Assembly (NCBI GenBank): GCA_041940425.1
Contig: JBGTSF010000001.1
Location: 62,001-126,000, forward strand
DNA length: 64,000 nucleotides
Direction: 5' to 3'
From: DATHTS01 sp041940425
GTDB lineage: Bacteria; Acidobacteriota; Blastocatellia; Pyrinomonadales; Pyrinomonadaceae
In this document: positions 59,691-64,000 of the stretch, piece by piece
Position numbering within the stretch: the first letter of the stretch is position 1
Layout: each line of letters starts with the position of its first letter
The notes under the pieces: generated by a model
Databases searched by the model: none
What the model was told of the DNA's origin: nothing
Seen by the model: only the letters and a program-made list of their open reading frames with translations
Position numbers and translations under genes: made by a program

Positions 59691-60706
59691 TAGTTATTGA
59701 CGAAATTATAAACGACCGTTCCAACCGATTTGACCGGTTGACCGGAAACGCGGACGGGATTAAAGCGCGAACTGCGGGCGGCATTTTCCGCCGCCTGCCG
59801 CAAAAGCGGGTGTCCGCTCGTCGCTTTGGCGGAAATAACCTTGCCCGTCTCGTCAACCGTTACCTGAACGGGAACTTGTCCCTCGGCACGAATCTGACGC
59901 GCCGCCGCCGGATAGACGGGTTTGGCAAGCGAGATGGCGCGGGTGTTCATATTGCCGACATTGACGGGCGTATTTGCGGGCGGAGGCGACGGTCGCGCGG
60001 TCGGCGTTCCGGTCGGTCGCGTGTTGACGGGCGCGCCGCTGTTTGAATTATCCGTGTTCGTATTGTCATCGTCTTCGTCGGGAGTCGGCGAAGGCGTCGG
60101 GGTTTTGGTCGGCGACGGCGAAGGCGTCGGGGTTTTGGTCGGCGACGGCGATACGTTCGCATTCGCATTTGCGTTGACATCGCCGTTGATATTAAAAAGC
60201 GAATTGTCAATGTTGAGATTCGTGTTAAGATTCGTATCCTGATTGGTATTGAGATTCGTGTTTGAATTGGCAACCGGGGAACTGTTTCCGCCGCTCATTA
60301 ACCAATAGATGCCGAGTCCGCCGCCGAGAACGGCGATCGTCCCGAGAATCGTCAGAAGCACGACCGCCGCCGTGCTTGTTCTTTTCGGCGGCGGCGACGG
60401 GTGATGCGAAGCCGTTTGCTTGGGGCGAACCTGTTGACCTGCCGGCGGGGTTTCGGAAGTCGGAATAACCATTCTCTGCGAAGTTTCTCCCTCGCGCGGT
60501 TCGACATTGGTCGTTTCCGACTCCGGCGTTTTGCGGCGAATGACGGTTTGCTCTCCGAAATCGTCTTCTTCATTCAACTCCAGATCTTCGCTCGGCATCT
60601 CGACAAAATTAGGCGCGTCTTCGTCAATCAGGGGCGTTCCGTCTTTCGTACAGAAACGCATAATCTCTTCGTCGTAACGGGTTTGGCAAACAGGACAATA
60701 TTTCAT
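59690..60706 (-). CDS. TonB-like energy transducer with N-terminal zinc ribbon
   Basis: A 338-residue protein. CPVCQTRYDEEIMRFC (4-19) is a cytosolic zinc-ribbon-like start. One membrane helix, TAAVVLLTILGTIAVLGGGLG, lies near 110-135. Then comes a periplasmic linker of Asn/Thr repeats (TNLNTNQDTNLNTN) and TPSPSPTKTPTPSP repeats coded by tandem DNA repeats near 60090-60150. The TonB C-terminal domain (about 255-338) shows KPVYPAAARQIRAEGQVPVQ and SRFNPVRVSGQPVKS. It could couple the proton motive force to outer-membrane receptors, but no ExbBD gene is near. Confidence 0.87.
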   Translation of the reverse strand: MKYCPVCQTRYDEEIMRFCTKDGTPLIDEDAPNFVEMPSEDLELNEEDDFGEQTVIRRKTPESETTNVEPREGETSQRMVIPTSETPPAGQQVRPKQTASHHPSPPPKRTSTAAVVLLTILGTIAVLGGGLGIYWLMSGGNSSPVANSNTNLNTNQDTNLNTNLNIDNSLFNINGDVNANANANVSPSPTKTPTPSPSPTKTPTPSPTPDEDDDNTNTDNSNSGAPVNTRPTGTPTARPSPPPANTPVNVGNMNTRAISLAKPVYPAAARQIRAEGQVPVQVTVDETGKVISAKATSGHPLLRQAAENAARSSRFNPVRVSGQPVKSVGTVVYNFVNN

Positions 60707-60855
60707 AATTTATCAGATGTAGAAGCTAAAGAATTTCAAATCAAATAATTTTTCGCATTCTATCACGAATTATTTCAACAAAAATAACAGCCGTTAACTT
60801 TTTTCATAAATTTACGCGAATAATTTTATGCCGCCGTTTACGAAAGATTTATTTG

Positions 60856-61033
60856 TTCGCCCGTGAAAAACGCGAAAAGATGCGAAAATAAGAAAAATTG
60901 TCCGCAGATAAACCGGAGATGAATACGGATTTTTATGAATAAATTAAAAGATTTGCTGAAAATCAAAAAATCATCCGTGTCTATCTGCGGACGAAATATT
61001 TTCCGCGTCTTTTCACATTCTTTGGCGGGCAAA
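60856..61033. repeat. Nested palindrome of short A-rich units
   Basis: Inner arms GTCCGCAGATA (60900-60910) and TATCTGCGGAC (60982-60992) are perfect complements. The outer segments near 60856-60890 and 61000-61033 (GCCCG, GCGAAAAGATGCGAAAATA against its complement) pair imperfectly. It occupies much of the 377-bp gap between the divergent TonB-like and phytoene desaturase-like genes. Nothing else is seen in that gap. Confidence 0.6.
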
Positions 61034-61083
61034 AATTCTTTGCTCATTGCGCCGATGACGGACTTTGCTGTTAAATAAATCCA

Positions 61084-62595
61084 GTGAAAAAAATCATCAT
61101 CATCGGTGCCGGTTTGGGCGGACTTTCCGCCGCCTGCCGTCTGGCGAAAAGCGGTTTTTCCGTGACCGTTCTGGAAAAAAACGCGGTCGTCGGCGGAAAA
61201 GTAAATCTCATCGAATCCGGCGGCTACAGGTTCGATACGGGCGCGTCGCTCGTTACCTTGCCGCACGTCTTCGAAGAGCTTTTCGAGTTTTGCGGGAGGC
61301 GGCTGGAAGATTATCTGACGTTTGAACGGCTCGATCCGATCTGCCGCTATTTCTGGTCGGACGGGACGCGGTTCGACGCTTCGCAAGACCTCGAAAAAAC
61401 CGAAGAACAAATTGCAAGAATCGCGCCCGAAGACGTTGAAAATTTCAGGAAATATCTCGTGGACGCGAAAGCGAAATACGAGATCGCCGAAAAAACATTT
61501 TTGTCCAAACCGTTTAATGAACTCGGCGAACTTCTGACGGCGAAAAATCTGCCCGCGCTTTTGAAAATCTCGTCTTTGAAAACGCTCGACCGTCATAACG
61601 CAAACTACTTCAAGTCGGAAAAAATGCGCCAGCTTTTCAACCGCTTTGCGACCTACAGCGGCTCGTCGCCTTACAAGATTCCGGCGACCTTCGCCCTGCT
61701 TCCGTTTGTCGAATTCGGTTTCGGCGCGTGGTATGCGCGCGGCGGTATTTATGAGATCCCGAAAGCTCTTGAAAAACTCGCCCGCGAACTCGGTGTCGAA
61801 TTCGTTTTCGATGCGGAAGTCGAAAAAATTCTTGTGGAAAACGGGAAAGCGGCGGGCGTCAAAATCAAAAACGATTTCGATGACGAGGATTTTCTTTTTG
61901 CTGACTTTATCATCTCTAATGCCGATGCGGTCGTAACCTACCGCGAATTGATCGAAGCAAAAGACCGGAGAAGTTTTCCCGACAAAAAATTGGAAAAGCG
62001 CGAACCGTCGTCGAGCGGTTTTGTCTTGCTTTTCGGCACAAATAAAAAATTTCCCGCTCTGGCGCATCACAATATTTTTTTCTCCGACGATTACCAAACG
62101 GAGTTTCGGCATATTTTCGATATTCGGATTCCAACACCGCATCCGACAATCTATGTCTGCGCGTCGTCCGTAACGGACGCGGGCGCGGCACCGGCGGGCG
62201 GCGAAAATCTTTTTGTTCTCGTCAATGTCCCGTATATGCGCTGGCAGGTCAACTGGCAGTTTGAAGCCGAGCCGTACCGCAAAGTGATCATTAAAAAATT
62301 GGAAAAATTCGGTCTGGAAAATTTGAATGGTTCAATCGGGTTTGAAGAATTTATCACGCCCGAAGATTTCGAATTGCTCTACCGCGCCAACAAGGGTTCG
62401 ATCTACGGCGTTTCTTCAAACGGAATCTGGTCGGCTTTCAAACGCATTCCGAACAAAGCGAAAGACATCGATAACCTTTATTTCGCGGGCGGCGCGGCGC
62501 ATCCCGGCGGCGGAATGCCGCTAGTTCTGTTATCGGGAAAAATGGCGGCGGATTTGATTTTAAGAAAAGTTGGACTAGAAAAGAAAGATTTTTAA
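61084..62595 (+). CDS. Phytoene desaturase-family FAD oxidoreductase
   Basis: 503 residues with a GTG start at 61084. IIIGAGLGGLSAACRLAKSG is the FAD-binding Rossmann motif, with VGGKVN and FDTGASLVTLP following. The C-terminal FAD signature is LYFAGGAAHPGGGMPLVLLSG. It is of the CrtI/CrtN/CrtD carotenoid desaturase/isomerase type. No phytoene synthase or other carotenoid gene is in the window, so it may act alone or on another polyene. The start codon lacks a good ribosome site. Confidence 0.9.
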   Translation: MKKIIIIGAGLGGLSAACRLAKSGFSVTVLEKNAVVGGKVNLIESGGYRFDTGASLVTLPHVFEELFEFCGRRLEDYLTFERLDPICRYFWSDGTRFDASQDLEKTEEQIARIAPEDVENFRKYLVDAKAKYEIAEKTFLSKPFNELGELLTAKNLPALLKISSLKTLDRHNANYFKSEKMRQLFNRFATYSGSSPYKIPATFALLPFVEFGFGAWYARGGIYEIPKALEKLARELGVEFVFDAEVEKILVENGKAAGVKIKNDFDDEDFLFADFIISNADAVVTYRELIEAKDRRSFPDKKLEKREPSSSGFVLLFGTNKKFPALAHHNIFFSDDYQTEFRHIFDIRIPTPHPTIYVCASSVTDAGAAPAGGENLFVLVNVPYMRWQVNWQFEAEPYRKVIIKKLEKFGLENLNGSIGFEEFITPEDFELLYRANKGSIYGVSSNGIWSAFKRIPNKAKDIDNLYFAGGAAHPGGGMPLVLLSGKMAADLILRKVGLEKKDF

Positions 62596-62706
62596 CGCGA
62601 AGTCGCAGAGAGGCAAAGGCGCAAAGGTTTTTAAATTAAAAAAAGCAAAAACAGAAAGAGTTTTATTTTTCTTTGCGTCTTCGCGTCCTTGCGTCTTTGC
62701 GTTAAA
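62594..62706. repeat. Imperfect palindrome of CGCAAAG-type units
   Basis: AACGCGAAGTCGCAG and GGCAAAGGCGCAAAGG (62594-62628) are matched imperfectly by CTTTGCGTCTTCGCGTCC and TTGCGTCTTTGCGTTAAA (62671-62706). It lies after the oxidoreductase stop. Its construction from short tandem units is like the palindromes at 10396, 48680, 55351 and 57897. Confidence 0.6.
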
Positions 62707-62714
62707 ATCTAAAA

Positions 62715-62750
62715 AAAAACCGGAAAGCCGCGAAAGACTCTCCGGTTTTT
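62715..62750. terminator. Bidirectional hairpin terminator
   Basis: AAAAACCGGA (62715-62724) pairs with TCCGGTTTTT (62741-62750), with an A-run before and a T-run after. It is placed between convergent genes and can serve both. Confidence 0.8.
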
Positions 62751-62770
62751 TATTTTGTTTTCCGCCGGGG

Positions 62771-64000
62771 TTACGGAACGGTCGTGATCGGATACGGGGC
62801 GGATGCCGGAGTATCGCCGGTCGTGCCGAACGGCGTGATCGTTGCCGTGTTGTTTGAACTGTTGCGTATAAACCACGTATTACTGCTCGGACGGAAAACG
62901 GCGAAATCCGTTTTCAGGTCGCCGTCGTAATCAGCCGGCTGCGGAATATCGCCCGCAACTCCCCACTGCACGCCGGTGCGCGCCGTGTTGATCGCGTTTT
63001 GAGCATTACTCGGAATCGTTCCCCACAATCCGGTCGTCGGTCGGAAAATGGCGATGTCGGATTTGCCGTTGCCGTCGTAATCGCCCGGAACGGGAATGTC
63101 GCCGGGAAGTCCCCAGCGCGTGAACAGCCCGAAGCCGAAACCGAAATTGCTTTGCAGCATAAACCAGACCAGATTGGGTTCGCCTGCCTGATCCGGTCTG
63201 ACAACCACGAAATCGGTGATATGATCGCCGTCAAAATCTCCGACGACCGGCGTATCGCCCATTCGTCCCCATTGCCGCGTCTGCAGTGTATTGTTTGAAG
63301 AACGCAGGACATAATAATGCCCGTTCGAAGGTCGCCAGATGGCAATATCGTTTTTGCCGTCGGCATCGTAATCGCCCGGAACGGGTTTATCTCCGGCTAC
63401 GCCCCACGGAACGCCGACAAATTGCGAAGGCGGATTTGCCTGATTGGTAGCGTAATACCAGGTATTGTTGGACGGACGGTAAACCGACAGATCAGTCAAA
63501 AGATCGCCCGTGTAATCGCCGATGGTTACGGTATCGCCCGTCTGACCGAACTGGCGGGTTTCGACCGCGCCGCCCGTTGCCACCATATTTGACCACATTC
63601 CGAGCGCGCCCGGCGTAAAGACCGCAAGATCGGCATTGCCGTCATTGGCGCGGTCAAAGCCCGGCTGTTGACAACTCGTTCGATATTGAATGGTAAAACT
63701 GTAGCTCGTGCAGAAGATATTCGACGCTTCCAGAATATCGTGAACGACGAGCGTATACATCTGCCCGCTGGTTACGGGAAACGAAAACGATGCCGTTCCG
63801 GTCGTACTGAATCCGAAATCGCCGATGATGTTATTCCCCGGAGTCGCCGGATTATATGAGGAATAAGCGACCATCTGCGTCGTCGCGCCGCCGCACGCGG
63901 TGGCATTAAAGAATATTTCCGCACAGCCCGTAACCGGCGCGGTAAAGTTATGCGCGTCGTGAACGACCATATCCGCATTAAAAAGCGTGTTAGTCTTTCC
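62771..64000 (-). CDS. VCBS/FG-GAP-type repeat surface protein, C-terminal part (cut by window edge)
   Basis: 410 codons, open through the right edge, so the N-terminus is missing. The last about 300 residues hold at least five repeats of about 60 residues of the type GDYDGDGKSDIAIFRP ... WG..GD.PVPG (for example VPGDYDADGKNDIAIWRPSNG and QPADYDGDLKTDFAVFRPSSN). These resemble calcium-binding FG-GAP/VCBS propeller blades. The visible N-terminal part is a beta domain with cysteines (VTGCAEIFFNATACGG). It is probably a secreted or surface-bound adhesin-like protein, family expanded in Blastocatellia. Confidence 0.85.
   Translation of the reverse strand, partial: GKTNTLFNADMVVHDAHNFTAPVTGCAEIFFNATACGGATTQMVAYSSYNPATPGNNIIGDFGFSTTGTASFSFPVTSGQMYTLVVHDILEASNIFCTSYSFTIQYRTSCQQPGFDRANDGNADLAVFTPGALGMWSNMVATGGAVETRQFGQTGDTVTIGDYTGDLLTDLSVYRPSNNTWYYATNQANPPSQFVGVPWGVAGDKPVPGDYDADGKNDIAIWRPSNGHYYVLRSSNNTLQTRQWGRMGDTPVVGDFDGDHITDFVVVRPDQAGEPNLVWFMLQSNFGFGFGLFTRWGLPGDIPVPGDYDGNGKSDIAIFRPTTGLWGTIPSNAQNAINTARTGVQWGVAGDIPQPADYDGDLKTDFAVFRPSSNTWFIRNSSNNTATITPFGTTGDTPASAPYPITTVP

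Noticed and set aside
60838..62142. 434-codon minus-strand open frame opposite the phytoene desaturase-like gene
   Set aside because: It runs antisense to a gene with FAD motifs at both ends and crosses the palindrome at 60856; no domain is recognisable.

Overview
This window looks like chromosomal DNA of a free-living, didermic heterotroph. The best fit is Acidobacteriota, class Blastocatellia (Pyrinomonas-like). That is an inference from gene content: secreted serine hydrolases carrying TPR tails, DUF3857/transglutaminase proteins, a PknB-type kinase fused to a TolB/WD40-like propeller, VCBS-type repeat proteins and zinc-ribbon/TonB hybrids. I see no rRNA, tRNA, CRISPR array, phage genes or intact insertion sequence. 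Most genes lie on the minus strand.

Layout. 1-5.6 kb (minus): UbiB-family kinase (cut by the window edge), ribF, a flavodoxin-fold reductase, two acetyltransferases, a PhnP-like metallo-hydrolase and a DUF1844 protein. 5.7-8.6 kb (plus): DinB-like protein, MazG, a FecR-like membrane protein and an MscS channel. 8.6-12.1 kb: a repeat-rich gap, a small zinc-ribbon protein, two metallo-beta-lactamase-fold hydrolases and an exported truncated hemoglobin. 12.1-36.2 kb: a long minus-strand block of exported enzymes. It holds four penicillin-binding-type serine hydrolases, a molybdenum/2Fe-2S oxidoreductase pair, two alpha/beta hydrolases, an S41-like protease, a retropepsin-like protein, an amidohydrolase, an M28 peptidase and a kelch protein, with two AraC regulators and three decayed gene fragments. 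Several unrelated enzymes here end in the same kind of TPR tail. 36.3-46.7 kb: kinase-propeller sensor, class I fructose-bisphosphate aldolase, and three consecutive DUF3857/transglutaminase proteins, of which two have lost the catalytic cysteine. 47.3-57.9 kb (minus, apart from one 63-residue plus-strand gene at 48.5 kb): DNA topoisomerase IB, a PBP4-type carboxypeptidase, an AAA ATPase/TOPRIM-like pair, phosphoglycerate mutase, a small-protein operon, enolase and a patatin. 58-64 kb: cytosolic subtilisin, TonB-like protein, phytoene desaturase-like oxidoreductase and a cut VCBS-repeat surface protein.

Three glycolytic genes (fba, gpmI, eno) are scattered through the window. The enzyme block reads as a scavenging or cell-wall/peptide-processing region with local AraC control; substrates cannot be told from sequence.

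The most unusual content is non-coding: a perfect 23-bp inverted-repeat element inserted in frame inside a GNAT gene, two 21-bp minisatellites of exact period 9.6 kb apart, a four-layer nested palindrome, a 250-bp palindromic element, and a family of intergenic palindromes made of short A-rich oligomers. The AAA/TOPRIM-like pair (50.3-51.9 kb) is the best candidate for a little-described functional system, probably defence.
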